Counted from the stretch's first letter, positions 22,674 to 31,576 are shown. The stretch: 41,306 nt of DNA from Novosphingobium sp. Rr 2-17 (GCF_000272475.1 NZ_AKFJ01000090.1:1-41306); one strand, 5' to 3'. The notes: generated by a model from the letters alone, not told the origin. Made by a program: numbers and translations.

Positions 22674-22903
22674 CGCGACAAGCTTTCGCGGGCGCCGACC
22701 AGCGTCTGCGGCTTTACCCCCAGGGCATCGGCCGCTCCCACCAGGTCGGGTTCGTGCGAGCACAGAAATTCCAGCACCGCGCCCAGGGTGCCCGGCTCCG
22801 CCAGCGATTCACGCAGTGCATCGGGGGTCAGCCCGGTCAGCGCCAGAAAGCGCGAGGCGCGATCTTCGTCGGACAAGACCCAGCCCAGCGCTTGAAGCGC
22901 CAA
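22670..22903 (-). CDS. DUF3572 protein
   Basis: A small 77-residue helical protein with the DUF3572 pattern: ALQALGWVLSDEDRASRFLA, LTGLTPDALRESL, a VLEFLCSHEPDLV helix and a C-terminal helix. The function is unknown; it is common in Alphaproteobacteria. The only visible start is a TTG at 22903; family sequence may extend slightly upstream (PVDPAA) but no ATG or GTG is available before an in-frame stop. It is the first gene of the five-gene minus-strand operon. Confidence 0.7.
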   Translation of the reverse strand: MALQALGWVLSDEDRASRFLALTGLTPDALRESLAEPGTLGAVLEFLCSHEPDLVGAADALGVKPQTLVGARESLSR

Positions 22904-22944
22904 TGCGGCCGGATCGACGGGTGGGGATGGCGGTTCTCGAAGAA

Positions 22945-22973
22945 TTGTCAGCCTCGCTTACGTGGCATAGATG
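22945..22973 (+). promoter_or_regulatory. Candidate sigma-70 promoter of divK
   Basis: TTGTCA (22945-22950) and TAGATG (22968-22973) are separated by 17 bp. The start would be near 22980, 30 nt before the divK ATG at 23010. It lies divergent to the DUF3572 operon. Confidence 0.45.
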
Positions 22974-23009
22974 GGTCCGGGACCCTCTAATTGGTGTTCA
23001 GACCTCGAA

Positions 23010-23372
23010 ATGGCAAAGCGAATCCTCGTTGTCGAGGACAACGACCTCAACCGAAAGCTCTTTTGCGACGTGCTCAAGAGCCAGGGCTATGCTGTGGAGC
23101 CCGTCGCCGACGGGCTCGACGCGTTGGAAAGCGCGCGCCAGTTCGTGCCCAACCTCATCATCATGGACATCCAGCTCCCCAACGTCTCAGGCTTGGACCT
23201 GATCGAGGCGGCAAAGAGCGATTCGGTGTTGCGCACCATCCCGGTACTGGCCGTCACGGCCTATGCCGGCAAGGGAGACGAAGAACGCATCCGCCAGGCC
23301 GGCGCCGAGGGCTATCTGGCCAAGCCGGTCTCGATCGGGCCGTTCATGCAGGCCGTCCGGGCGCTGTTGTAG
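23010..23372 (+). CDS. divK: DivK-type single-domain response regulator
   Basis: A 120-residue receiver domain with no output domain. Key residues are D10 and N11 in VVEDND, the phosphorylation site D53 in IIMDIQLP, the T/A switch in VTAYA, and K105 in YLAKP. DivK is the diffusible regulator that links DivJ/PleC kinases with CckA in the alphaproteobacterial cell-cycle pathway. The start is the ATG giving MAKRILVVED, the usual DivK beginning; an upstream frame to 22971 overlaps the predicted promoter. Its position next to the sphingolipid genes seems to be a chromosomal neighbourhood rather than a pathway link. Confidence 0.85.
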   Translation: MAKRILVVEDNDLNRKLFCDVLKSQGYAVEPVADGLDALESARQFVPNLIIMDIQLPNVSGLDLIEAAKSDSVLRTIPVLAVTAYAGKGDEERIRQAGAEGYLAKPVSIGPFMQAVRALL

Positions 23373-23460
23373 GCCCATTTGCTTGACATCGCACCCTCAG
23401 GCCGCTTTTGCGCCGCAATTCCCGGCCACAAGCCGCCCGAACTTCGGAGTTGATTGAACC

Positions 23461-23700
23461 ATGGACCGCTCAGAGACCTCGGCGCGCATCGCAGCGCTGC
23501 TTGAGCCCTTCAACAAAAAGGGCGTGGCCATCACCGATGCCACCCGCTTTACCGACGACCTGGAATTCGACAGCCTGACCGTCATGGATTTCGTCGCCGC
23601 GATCGAGGACGATTTCGACATCATCATCTCGATGAACCAGCAGGCCGAGATCGAGAACTACGGCCAGCTCGTCGACGCCGTGGTCAAGCTGCAGGGTTGA
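23461..23700 (+). CDS. Acyl carrier protein of the sphingolipid locus
   Basis: A 79-residue acyl carrier protein with the phosphopantetheine serine S38 in the DSLT motif (EFDSLTVMDFV). It is acidic with a four-helix pattern. Its stop is 12 bp before the serine palmitoyltransferase gene on the same strand, so the two are almost surely co-transcribed. In sphingomonads such a dedicated carrier is thought to present the acyl chain to serine palmitoyltransferase; that step is inferred from the neighbourhood. A TTGACA occurs in the gap after divK (from about 23382) but no good -10 follows. Confidence 0.88.
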   Translation: MDRSETSARIAALLEPFNKKGVAITDATRFTDDLEFDSLTVMDFVAAIEDDFDIIISMNQQAEIENYGQLVDAVVKLQG

Positions 23701-23712
23701 ACGAATACCGCC

Positions 23713-24951
23713 ATGACCGACATGCTCAGTGACAACGTAACCCAGCCCCACGTCGACTTGTTCAGCAAGTTCGATCCCCTGATCGCGATGCGCGAGGGCC
23801 TGCTTTCCACCGGCGTGACCGATCCGTTCGGCCTGGTCATGGAAAAGGTGCTCTCGCCCACCGTGGCCTTGTGCAACGGGCGCGAGACGATCCTGCTGGG
23901 CACCTACAACTACATGGGCATGACCTTCGACCCCGACGTGATCGCGGCGGGCAAGCAGGCGCTGGACGATTTCGGTGCAGGCACCACCGGCAGCCGCGTG
24001 CTCAACGGCACCTATGCCGGGCACAAGGCGGTCGAGCAGGCGCTATGCGATTTCTACGCGATGGACCACGCGATGGTCTTTTCGACCGGCTACCAGGCCA
24101 ACTTGGGGATCATTTCGACCATTGCCGGCAAGGGCGACTACATCGTCCTCGACATCGATAGCCACGCCTCCATCTGGGACGGCTGCAAGATGGGCGATGC
24201 CGAAGTCGTGCCATTCAAGCACAACGACATCGAGGCGATGGAAAAGCGCCTGCGCCGCATTCCCGAAGGCGCGGGCAAGCTGGTGATCCTCGAAGGCGTC
24301 TATTCGATGCTGGGCGACATTGCCCCGCTCAAGGAGATGGTCGCCGTCGCCAAGAAGTACGGCGCGATGGTGCTGGTGGACGAAGCGCACTCGATGGGCT
24401 TCATCGGCCCCAACGGGCGCGGCGTCGCCGAAGACCAGGGCTGCCTGGACGACGTGGACTTCGTGATCGGCACCTTCTCCAAGTCGGTCGGCACCGTCGG
24501 CGGCTTTTGCGTGTCGAACCATCCCAAGTTTGAGATCATGCGCCTGGTCTGCCGTCCTTACGTGTTCACCGCCAGCCTGCCGCCCAGCGTCGTCGCCACC
24601 GCCGCCACCTCGGTGCGCAAGCTGATGCACGCCGGGGCCAAGCGCGCGCACTTGTGGGAAAACTCCAAGACGCTGCACAAGGGCCTGCGCGATGCCGGGT
24701 TCCAATTGGGCACCAGCGAGCCGCAAAGCGCGATCATCGCCGTCATCATGCCCGATCTGGAGCGCGGCGCCGCGATGTGGGAAGCGCTACTGCACGAAGG
24801 GCTCTACGTGAACCTCGCCCGCCCGCCGGCAACCCCTGCGAACATGACCCTGCTGCGCTGCTCGCTGTGCGCCGAACATTCCGCCGAGCAAGTCCAGCAG
24901 ATCATCGGCATGTTCATCCGCGCCGGCAATGCGGTGGGCATTCTGGACTAA
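23713..24951 (+). CDS. spt: Serine palmitoyltransferase
   Basis: A 412-residue PLP-dependent alpha-oxoamine synthase that condenses L-serine with an acyl thioester to 3-ketosphinganine, the first step of sphingolipid synthesis. Motifs are the NYMGM and GTTGSRVLNGTY region, DSHAS (H151 stacks on PLP), VDEAHS (D223 and H226) and GTFSK, with K257 the Schiff-base lysine. The length is near that of the soluble homodimeric Sphingomonas enzyme. It identifies the organism as a sphingolipid-making alphaproteobacterium. The preceding acyl carrier protein is probably its partner. Confidence 0.95.
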   Translation: MTDMLSDNVTQPHVDLFSKFDPLIAMREGLLSTGVTDPFGLVMEKVLSPTVALCNGRETILLGTYNYMGMTFDPDVIAAGKQALDDFGAGTTGSRVLNGTYAGHKAVEQALCDFYAMDHAMVFSTGYQANLGIISTIAGKGDYIVLDIDSHASIWDGCKMGDAEVVPFKHNDIEAMEKRLRRIPEGAGKLVILEGVYSMLGDIAPLKEMVAVAKKYGAMVLVDEAHSMGFIGPNGRGVAEDQGCLDDVDFVIGTFSKSVGTVGGFCVSNHPKFEIMRLVCRPYVFTASLPPSVVATAATSVRKLMHAGAKRAHLWENSKTLHKGLRDAGFQLGTSEPQSAIIAVIMPDLERGAAMWEALLHEGLYVNLARPPATPANMTLLRCSLCAEHSAEQVQQIIGMFIRAGNAVGILD

Positions 24952-24979
24952 GAGCTACGCCGCCGCGCCGGGGCCAAGC

Positions 24980-25531
24980 TCAGGCGCGGTGGATTGCGAC
25001 CAGGTTGAGGAACGCGGCCAGCCAGCCGCCCAGGAACTCGGCGGACTTTTCGCCCACGGTGCCATCGGCGGTCACCAACTCGTCGCTCCATTTCAGGAAC
25101 ACCTCGGGCTGGGTCAGCGTGGGCATGTCGAGGTAGGCCAGCACGTTGCGCAAGTGCTGCTGTGCCATTGCGGTGCCCGCCGCGCCGATCGAAACGCCGA
25201 TCACGCCTGCCGGCTTGCCCGCCCAGCAGCTTTGCCCATAAGGCCGCGAGCCGTTGTCGAGCGCGTTCTTGAGCACGCCGGGGATCGAGCGGTTGTATTC
25301 CGGCGTCACGAACAGCACCCCGTCCGAACCGCCGATCAGGGCTTTCAGCGCCTTGACGCTATCGGCCTGGTTGCCGTCGTGGTCCTGATCGTAATGCGGC
25401 AGCGCGGCGATGTCGGCGAAGGTGAAGGCATGGTCGTTCGCCTGCGGCAGCTTCACCAGCGCCTCGGCCAGGCGGCGGTTGTACGAATCCTGGCGCAGGC
25501 TGCCGACGATGACGGCGATCTTGAGCGGCAT
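24980..25531 (-). CDS. NADPH-dependent FMN reductase
   Basis: The 183-residue product begins IAVIVGSLRQDSYNRRLAEA, the flavodoxin-like phosphate loop of the NAD(P)H-dependent FMN reductase family. It contains FVTPEYNRSIPGVLKNALD, in which PEYN and the following helix bind flavin. Such enzymes reduce quinones, azo dyes or chromate at the expense of NADPH. I start at the ATG with AAGGAG upstream, giving MPLKIAV, rather than 16 codons earlier. It converges with the serine palmitoyltransferase gene, 28 bp apart. Confidence 0.85.
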   Translation of the reverse strand: MPLKIAVIVGSLRQDSYNRRLAEALVKLPQANDHAFTFADIAALPHYDQDHDGNQADSVKALKALIGGSDGVLFVTPEYNRSIPGVLKNALDNGSRPYGQSCWAGKPAGVIGVSIGAAGTAMAQQHLRNVLAYLDMPTLTQPEVFLKWSDELVTADGTVGEKSAEFLGGWLAAFLNLVAIHRA

Positions 25532-25605
25532 GGGCTGGTCTCCTTGAGGGAATACCTCGTTTAGATACTTTGGCCCCAACGCCCCGCCTCAGTGCATGTT
25601 TCCGC

Positions 25606-26244
25606 TCAAGCGGGCTGAACCGCCGCTGCCGCAGCACACTTCTCGGTGGTCTGCTTGCTGCCACCGCTGAGCAGCGTGAGCGCCATGAAGCCTGCGACCA
25701 CCAGCACCACGAACGCGATCGTCACTTTGCCCAGGTGCTTGTCGATCACGGCTTTGATCGGCGCCCCGAACAAGCGGAACAATACGCCCACGATCATGAA
25801 GCTGATCGAGCGCGAGATGATCGATGCGCCGATGAAGACCAGCAGGTTCATGCCGATGAACCCTGCCGTGATCGTCAGCAGCTTGAACGGGATCGGCGTC
25901 GCGCCCTTGATGATCAGGATTTCCGGCCCGTATTCGCGCAAATAGCACGCCGCCTTGGGAAAGCTTTGCGCCAGGCCCAGCGCCTGCAGCAATTGCTGCC
26001 CGAACGCTTCATACGCGAAGTGGCCGATCGCATAGCCCAGCAACCCGCCCAAGACCGAACCCAGCGTCGCGATCGCGGCGAAGCGGACGGCCTTCTTCGG
26101 TTCGGCCAGACACATCAGGCCCAGCAGCGGGTGCGGCGGCACCGGAAAAAAGCTGGCTTCCAGGAACGCGAAGGCGGCCAGCCACCAGCCGGCATGGCGA
26201 TGCCCCGCCTTGGCCATGGTCCAATCGTACAGACGGCGCAACAT
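25606..26244 (-). CDS. YqaA/DedA-type membrane protein
   Basis: A 212-residue protein with several membrane spans and the YqaA pattern: AFLEASFFPVPPHPLLG, then a GSVLGGLLGYAIGHFA re-entrant-like segment, and KGATPIPFKLLTITAGF with the proline-rich loop of the VTT/DedA superfamily. These proteins are proposed to move lipids across the inner membrane or act as proton-dependent transporters; the role here is not known. The ATG at 26244 is preceded by GGGGGAA about 5 nt upstream. It is the last host gene before the gene transfer agent operon, divergent from it. Confidence 0.8.
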   Translation of the reverse strand: MLRRLYDWTMAKAGHRHAGWWLAAFAFLEASFFPVPPHPLLGLMCLAEPKKAVRFAAIATLGSVLGGLLGYAIGHFAYEAFGQQLLQALGLAQSFPKAACYLREYGPEILIIKGATPIPFKLLTITAGFIGMNLLVFIGASIISRSISFMIVGVLFRLFGAPIKAVIDKHLGKVTIAFVVLVVAGFMALTLLSGGSKQTTEKCAAAAAVQPA

Positions 26245-26329
26245 CACGGTTCCCCCGAGGCAAAATCCCCGCCGCTGCTTAGAGGCGCACGCCATCAGCG
26301 GCAAGAGTTAACCTATTTGGTTATTTGAC

Positions 26330-26358
26330 TTGACATTCAGGCCGCAAATCGGTACATA
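26330..26358 (+). promoter_or_regulatory. Candidate promoter of the gene transfer agent operon
   Basis: TTGACA (26330-26335) and TACATA (26353-26358) are separated by 17 bp. The start would be near 26365, after the first ATG (26361), which supports the later start at 26433 for the first gene. Just upstream, AACCTATTTGGTT contains a 4-bp inverted repeat that could be an operator. Confidence 0.5.
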
Positions 26359-26432
26359 TCATGAACAGCGGCAGAAAACGCAGCTTTGCGAAGATCGCCG
26401 CCGCTTCCCACCAACCCACAGACGGAGGCTGC

Positions 26433-26936
26433 ATGGCGGACAAGACCCCGGCCAAAAAGCGCGCGGCCAAACGCGTCAGCTCCGCCCCTCGCGATTGGCG
26501 CAAGGCTTTCCTGAACGCACTCGCCGCCACATCCAACGTCACCGCATCGGCCAAGGCAGCCGAGATCACAACGTCCCGCGCCTACGAAGCCCGCCGTGTC
26601 GATCCACGGTTCTATCGCCAATGGCAGGAAGCCTTGTGCGAAGGATACGATCACCTCGAATTGTCGCTGCTGCAACGGTTGCGCGAAGGCGAGGTGAAGT
26701 CTGCCCCAGGCGTGAAGCGCGGCGTTCGGGTGTTCGATAACGCCATCGCCTTTCGCCTTCTGGTCGCCCACCGCGAAGCGGCAGCACGCCAGCGCGCGGT
26801 GATCGAAAACCGCAATTCCGAGGCGATCCTCGATTCCATCAACGCCAAGATCGAGAAGATGCGCGAGCGCAGCCTCGCTCTCGCCGCATCGGAACACACC
26901 TCTTCGCAGGATAACGACGCCGATGCCGCACGATGA
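26433..26936 (+). CDS. GTA small terminase-like protein (gp1 position)
   Basis: From the ATG at 26433 (GGAGG 4 nt upstream) the product is 167 residues. A basic N-terminus (KKRAAKRVSSAPRDWRKAFL) leads to a helix-turn-helix-like unit (NVTASAKAAEITTSRAYEAR) and a long helical tail. Position, size and HTH fit the small terminase that starts RcGTA-type clusters. In gene transfer agents it packages host DNA without strong sequence preference. An ATG at 26361 would lie within about 4 bp of the predicted transcription start and is rejected. Its end overlaps the large terminase gene by 14 bp. Confidence 0.7.
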   Translation: MADKTPAKKRAAKRVSSAPRDWRKAFLNALAATSNVTASAKAAEITTSRAYEARRVDPRFYRQWQEALCEGYDHLELSLLQRLREGEVKSAPGVKRGVRVFDNAIAFRLLVAHREAAARQRAVIENRNSEAILDSINAKIEKMRERSLALAASEHTSSQDNDADAAR

Positions 26937-28248
26937 CCATCTCGCGATCCTGGAAGCGCTACCGCCGGTTGAACGGCGCCAGATGTTGGAGTCGCTGTCC
27001 GAACAAGAACGCGAAGAACTCCCCACGCACTGGCGCTTTTGGGCGCGGCCCGAGCAGCTTGCGCCCGATGGCGAATGGCGCACCTGGCTGGTCCTGGCCG
27101 GGCGCGGTTTCGGCAAGACCCGCGCCGGGGCGGAATGGGTCCGCTCCGTCGCCGAGGGCAATCCTGCCGCCCGCATCGCCCTCGTCGGCGCTTCCATGCC
27201 AGAGGTGCGCGCGGTAATGGTGGAGGGCGAAAGCGGCATCCTGGCGGTGTGTCCGCTGCGGCGGCGGCCTGATTTCGAACCGTCGCTGCGGCGGCTGGTG
27301 TGGCCCAACGGCGCGCAGGCCATGCTCTATTCCGCCGCCGAGCCGGAAATGCTGCGCGGCCCCCAGCATAGCCATGCCTGGTGCGACGAGATCGCCAAGT
27401 GGGACAATGCCTCCGCCCGCGCCACCCGCGCCTGGGACAACCTGCTGTTCGGCCTGCGCCTGGGCGAAACCCCGCGCGCCATGGCGACGACGACGCCGCG
27501 CGCGGTGCCGCTGGTCCAGCGCCTGCTCGCCGAGCCGGACGCCGACCTCGTGGTGACGCGGGGGCGCACCGAGGACAACCACGCCAATCTGCCGGCGCGG
27601 TTCGTGCGCGACATCCGCCGCCGCTTTGGCCGCTCGTTGTTGGGGCGGCAGGAACTGGACGGCGAACTGATCGCCGAAGTCGATGGCGCGCTATGGCCAC
27701 GCGCCTTGATCGAGGCCTGCCGGGCGGACGCCGCGCCGCCGCTGGTGCGGGTGATCGTCGCGGTCGATCCCCCGGCTTCGGCGGAAGGCGACGCTTGCGG
27801 CATCGCCGTCGCCGGGCTTTCGGCGGACGGGACCGGCTGGGTGCTGGCCGATTGCTCGGTCCGCCGGGCCAGCCCCGAGCGCTGGGCCCGCGCCGTGGCG
27901 GAGGCCGCCAAGGCGTGGGGTGCGGACCGAGTGGTGGCCGAAGCCAACCAGGGCGGCGCCATGGTCGCCTCGGTGCTGCGCGCTGCCGAACAGGCCCTGC
28001 CGCTGCGGCTGGTCCACGCCAGCCGCGGCAAAGTCGCCCGCGCCGAACCGGTCGCCGCGCTCTACGAAACAGGCCGCGTCCGCCACGCCGGAACGTTCCC
28101 GGACTTGGAGGACGAGATGGCGGGTCTGGTGGCGGGTGGTGACTACCAGGGACCGGGCCGCTCCCCCGATCGCGCCGATGCGCTGGTGTGGGCGCTGACG
28201 GAGCTGATGTTGGGGAAGATGGGCCAGCCTCGGGTTAGCCTGGCGTGA
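26923..28248 (+). CDS. GTA large terminase (gp2, TerL)
   Basis: A 441-residue packaging motor. The ATPase domain has Walker A GRGFGKT (60-66), Walker B with D155 and E156 in AWCDEI, and coupling motif ATTTPRA (188-194). The RNase H-like nuclease has D282 in VAVDPP, E340 in VAEANQGG and D416/D419 in SPDRADA. It pumps DNA into proheads and cuts after head filling. The length is close to RcGTA TerL, and all active residues are intact, so nothing suggests decay. A palindromic repeat separates it from the portal gene. Confidence 0.93.
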   Translation: MPHDDHLAILEALPPVERRQMLESLSEQEREELPTHWRFWARPEQLAPDGEWRTWLVLAGRGFGKTRAGAEWVRSVAEGNPAARIALVGASMPEVRAVMVEGESGILAVCPLRRRPDFEPSLRRLVWPNGAQAMLYSAAEPEMLRGPQHSHAWCDEIAKWDNASARATRAWDNLLFGLRLGETPRAMATTTPRAVPLVQRLLAEPDADLVVTRGRTEDNHANLPARFVRDIRRRFGRSLLGRQELDGELIAEVDGALWPRALIEACRADAAPPLVRVIVAVDPPASAEGDACGIAVAGLSADGTGWVLADCSVRRASPERWARAVAEAAKAWGADRVVAEANQGGAMVASVLRAAEQALPLRLVHASRGKVARAEPVAALYETGRVRHAGTFPDLEDEMAGLVAGGDYQGPGRSPDRADALVWALTELMLGKMGQPRVSLA

Positions 28249-28280
28249 GGATTCGCCCCAAATCTCCGCCACAAAACCCT

Positions 28281-28367
28281 CGTCATTCCCGCGAAGGCGG
28301 GAACCCAGCTGATGACGGTGCAGGCTGCAATAGCGTCAGTTGGGTCCCCGCCTTCGCGGGGATGACG
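28281..28367. repeat. Large palindromic repeat between TerL and portal genes
   Basis: Arms 28281-28312 and 28336-28367 are each 32 bp and match at 29 positions, around a 23-nt centre. The arms contain a CGTCATTCCCGCGAAGGCGG core, a kind of intergenic palindrome that is frequent in many proteobacterial genomes. In RNA it would fold into a long hairpin inside the operon. The 197-bp gap 28249-28445 contains nothing else. Confidence 0.75.
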
Positions 28368-28445
28368 AAGAATTGAACAGATCCGGCCGAGGCTCAAACT
28401 CGACGAAACCGGCAACCCCACAAACCCCGCCTCGAAAGGGAATTC

Positions 28446-29612
28446 ATGTCCTTCATCGATACACTCGTCGCCGCCTTCAAGGGCCAGACTGCCCGGGTGC
28501 CGCTGGCGCGCGGCGCGGCTTCGCCGTGGTTCTTTGCCGATGCCGGGGCCAAGCGGGCGCCGTTCGAATATACCGTCGCGGTCAAGCGCGCCTATCTGGA
28601 GAACCCGGTGGTTCAGCGCGCGGTACGGCTGGTGGCCGAGGGCATCGGTGGCGCGCCGCTGAAACCCGTGGACGGCAAGCTGCTCGCCCTGATCAACGAA
28701 ACCAGCGCCGGACAATCGCTGCTGGAGACGCTGGCCTCGCACTTGCTGCTGCACGGCAATGCCTACGTCCAGATCCTCAAAGACGCGCGAGGCCGTCCGG
28801 TCGAACTGTTCGCGCTGCGGCCGGAGCGCGTCACCGTGGTCCAGGGCGAGGACGGCTGGCCCAGCGCCTATGCCTACGATGTGGCCGGGCGGCGGCTGGT
28901 GATCCCGTTGGTCGACGAGGATGCCTCGCCCAACCTGGTCCACATCCACGCCTTCCACCCGGCGGACGACCATTACGGCGCGGGCTGCCTGCAAGCGGCG
29001 GAAGAAGCGGTGGCGACCCACAATGCCGCTGCCACCTGGAACCGCCAGTTGCTGGAAAACGCGGCGCGGCCATCGGGTGCGCTGGTCTACGAGCCGGGCG
29101 ACGGCAACACCCTGACGCCCGACCAGTTCGACCGGCTCAAGGCCGAGCTTGCCACAGCCTATGCCGGATCGAACAACGCCGGGCGACCGATGTTGCTGGA
29201 AGGCGGCCTCAAGTGGCAGGCCATGGCGATGACCCCGGCGGATATGGACTTCGCCACGCTGAAAGCCGCCGCCGCGCGCGACATCGCGCTGGCCTTTGGG
29301 GTTCCGCCGATGCTGATCGGGCTGCCGGGCGATGCGACTTACGCCAACTATCGAGAGGCGAACCGGGCGCTGTGGCGGCTGACCCTGCTGCCGCTGGCCG
29401 CCAAGATCTTCGCCGCGATCGGCGAGGGACTGGCGCCATGGTTCCCCGATGCCGCGCTGGCCATCGACCTCGACCGCGTACCCGCGCTGGCCGAAGACCG
29501 CGAGCGATTGTGGACGCAAGTGAACGCTGCCGGCTTTCTGGGCGACGACGAAAAGCGCGCGATGCTTGGCCTTCCACCGCACACCGCCCCTGATTTGGAG
29601 AACAAATCATGA
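28446..29612 (+). CDS. GTA portal protein (gp3)
   Basis: A 388-residue HK97-type portal, the dodecameric ring at the head vertex through which DNA passes. It shows ENPVVQRAVRLVAEGIGG near the start, then HLLLHGNAYVQIL, ARPSGALVYEPG and the signature FGVPPMLIGLPGDATYANYR followed by EANRALWRLTLLPLA. AAAGG lies 5 to 6 nt before the ATG. It overlaps the following gene by 4 bp. Confidence 0.93.
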   Translation: MSFIDTLVAAFKGQTARVPLARGAASPWFFADAGAKRAPFEYTVAVKRAYLENPVVQRAVRLVAEGIGGAPLKPVDGKLLALINETSAGQSLLETLASHLLLHGNAYVQILKDARGRPVELFALRPERVTVVQGEDGWPSAYAYDVAGRRLVIPLVDEDASPNLVHIHAFHPADDHYGAGCLQAAEEAVATHNAAATWNRQLLENAARPSGALVYEPGDGNTLTPDQFDRLKAELATAYAGSNNAGRPMLLEGGLKWQAMAMTPADMDFATLKAAAARDIALAFGVPPMLIGLPGDATYANYREANRALWRLTLLPLAAKIFAAIGEGLAPWFPDAALAIDLDRVPALAEDRERLWTQVNAAGFLGDDEKRAMLGLPPHTAPDLENKS

Positions 29613-29917
29613 ACTCTAACGATGTACTGGTCGGCCTGATGAGCCAGGCGGCAAACCAGGGCCACGATCTGGTGACCCTGCGCGCCATCGTCGAAGAAGC
29701 CAGCGAACTGGGGGCGCGCCGGATGCTCGCCCGCGTCGGCCTCGACGATGTCACCGCGCCCGACGACGTGAGCGAACTGCGCGAGTTGCTCCAGGCCTGG
29801 CGCGATGCCAAGTCGAGCGCACGCACCGCCGCGATCGGCTGGGTGGTGCGCGGCGTGTTTGCGCTGCTGTTACTGGGCATCGCCGTGCGCCTGGGCGCGA
29901 CCGAGATGCTGCGATGA
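29609..29917 (+). CDS. DUF6127 membrane protein in the GTA operon
   Basis: A 102-residue protein with a helical N-terminal part (NSNDVLVGLMSQAANQGHDL), an acidic stretch, and a C-terminal membrane span (VVRGVFALLLLGIAVRLGA, about residues 79-97). It matches the small DUF6127 proteins found between portal and protease genes of sphingomonad clusters. The role is unknown; a single-span protein in a particle operon might tether assembly to the membrane. Four-bp overlaps on both sides couple it to its neighbours. Confidence 0.7.
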   Translation: MNSNDVLVGLMSQAANQGHDLVTLRAIVEEASELGARRMLARVGLDDVTAPDDVSELRELLQAWRDAKSSARTAAIGWVVRGVFALLLLGIAVRLGATEMLR

Positions 29918-30324
29918 CCGGCGCATCACCGCCGCTGCGCCTCGCCGGCTACGCCGCGCTGTTCGGCAAGCCCGACGCCGCGCACGACACCATTCGCGCG
30001 GGCGCTTTCGCCCGCACCCTGGCCGAGCGCTGCTTGCCGCTGCCGCTGTTCTGGCAGCACAACGCGGACTTGCGCATCGGCTGGGTCGATACCGTCGCCG
30101 AGGACATCCGCGGCCTGCGCGTGGTCGCCACCATCGACAATCCCGATGGCGCCGCCGGCCTCTCGCTCAGGCGCGGCGCGGTGACGGGCCTCTCGTTCGG
30201 TTACCGCACACGCGGCAGCCGCCGCACGACGCAGGGGCGCGAACTGCTCGACATCGAATTGCTCGAAGTCAGCCTCGTCACCCACCCGATGCAGTTCGCG
30301 GCGCGAGTCCACCTCGTCGCCTGA
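29914..30324 (+). CDS. GTA prohead protease (gp4)
   Basis: A 136-residue HK97-family (U35/S78) prohead protease. It begins RLAGYAALFGKPDAAHDTI and shows the catalytic histidine in FWQHNADLRIGW and the serine in GLSFGY, with a final ELLEVSLVTHPMQ strand. It cleaves the delta domain of the capsid protein and itself before head expansion. It is short, as usual for GTA proteases, and overlaps the preceding gene by 4 bp. Confidence 0.92.
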   Translation: MTGASPPLRLAGYAALFGKPDAAHDTIRAGAFARTLAERCLPLPLFWQHNADLRIGWVDTVAEDIRGLRVVATIDNPDGAAGLSLRRGAVTGLSFGYRTRGSRRTTQGRELLDIELLEVSLVTHPMQFAARVHLVA

Positions 30325-30378
30325 CCGCCCTCTCTCCTTTCCCCACGCCCCCTTCCCCCACGATAAGGTGAATGCCCC

Positions 30379-31521
30379 ATGCAATCCCCAGTCCCGGTCG
30401 AATCGCTGGATGCATCGTTCGATCTCGTCACCCGGCAGGACGCCACCGAAGCCGCCGTCGAAACGCTGCGCGGCGATGTCGAGGACGTGAAGTCGCGCCT
30501 TGATCGCGTCGGCCGCGCCGCTGCCCGTCCGATCATCGAAGGCGCACTCGCTAGTGCCCAGAGCATCGAGGTGAAAAGCTTCATCCAAGGCTATCTGCGC
30601 TCGGGCCGCGAAACCGAACTGAAGTCGCTCTCGGGCGCGGTCGCCGCAGACGGCGGCTATGCCGTTCCGCGGGAAATTGACGCGGTTATATCGGCGCGGC
30701 TCAAGGCGATCAGCCCGATCCGCTCGATCGCCCAGGTGGTGCAGACCGGCACGGCCGGCTACCGCAAGCTCATCACCACCAGCGGTACGTCGTCGGGCTG
30801 GGTCAGCGAGACCGGCGCGCGTACCGAGACGACCACGCCGGCCTTTGCGGAAATCGTGCCGCCCTCGGGCGAACTTTACGCCAACCCATCTGCCAGCCAG
30901 GCCATGCTCGACGATGCGGCGTTCGATATCCAGGACTGGCTGGCGAATGAGATCGCCAGTGAATTCGCACGGGCCGAAGGCGCGGCCTTCATCACCGGCA
31001 CCGGCACCAACCAGCCCAAGGGCTTCCTGACCGCGCCGACCGCCGCGACCGGGGATGCTGCACGCGCCTTCGGCTCCCTGCAGTTCATCGCCTCGGGCGC
31101 CGCCGCCGGGTTCGATACCTCGCCCGAACTCAAGCTGATCGACCTGGTCCATTCGCTCAAGGGCGGCCATCGCCAGGGCGCAAGCTGGGTGATGAATTCC
31201 AAGACGCTGGCGGTGGTGCGCAAGCTCAAGGCGGCGGACGGCTCGTTCCTGTGGCAGCCTGGCCTGATGGAAGGCCAGCCCAACCGCTTGCTGGGCTATC
31301 CAGTGGTCGAGGCCGAGCACATGCCGGACGTGGCGGCCAACGCCTTCCCGATCGCGTTTGGCAACTTCCGCGCCGGCTACCTGATCGCGGAGCGCAGCAC
31401 GACCTCGATCCTGCGCGATCCCTACACCAACAAGCCGTTTGTGAACTTCTACGCGACCAAGCGGATCGGCGGCCAGGTGCTCGATTCCGACGCGATCAAG
31501 CTGCTCAAGATCGCGGCCTGA
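30379..31521 (+). CDS. GTA major capsid protein (gp5), HK97 fold
   Basis: A 380-residue capsid protein. Residues 1 to about 90 form the helical delta/scaffold domain, ending in a serine-rich loop that the prohead protease should cut. The mature part opens SLSGAVAADGGYAVPREID and carries VVQTGTAGYRKLI, GWVSETGARTET, AEGAAFITGTGTNQPKG and a C-terminal RIGGQVLDSDAIKLL strand. It builds the small GTA head. A GC-rich hairpin lies after the gene at 31577-31609. Confidence 0.94.
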   Translation: MQSPVPVESLDASFDLVTRQDATEAAVETLRGDVEDVKSRLDRVGRAAARPIIEGALASAQSIEVKSFIQGYLRSGRETELKSLSGAVAADGGYAVPREIDAVISARLKAISPIRSIAQVVQTGTAGYRKLITTSGTSSGWVSETGARTETTTPAFAEIVPPSGELYANPSASQAMLDDAAFDIQDWLANEIASEFARAEGAAFITGTGTNQPKGFLTAPTAATGDAARAFGSLQFIASGAAAGFDTSPELKLIDLVHSLKGGHRQGASWVMNSKTLAVVRKLKAADGSFLWQPGLMEGQPNRLLGYPVVEAEHMPDVAANAFPIAFGNFRAGYLIAERSTTSILRDPYTNKPFVNFYATKRIGGQVLDSDAIKLLKIAA

Positions 31522-31576
31522 TGCCTGCCTGACAGGCGGGCGCGGGGTTTCCCCCTCCCCTGATCCCGCGCCTGTC

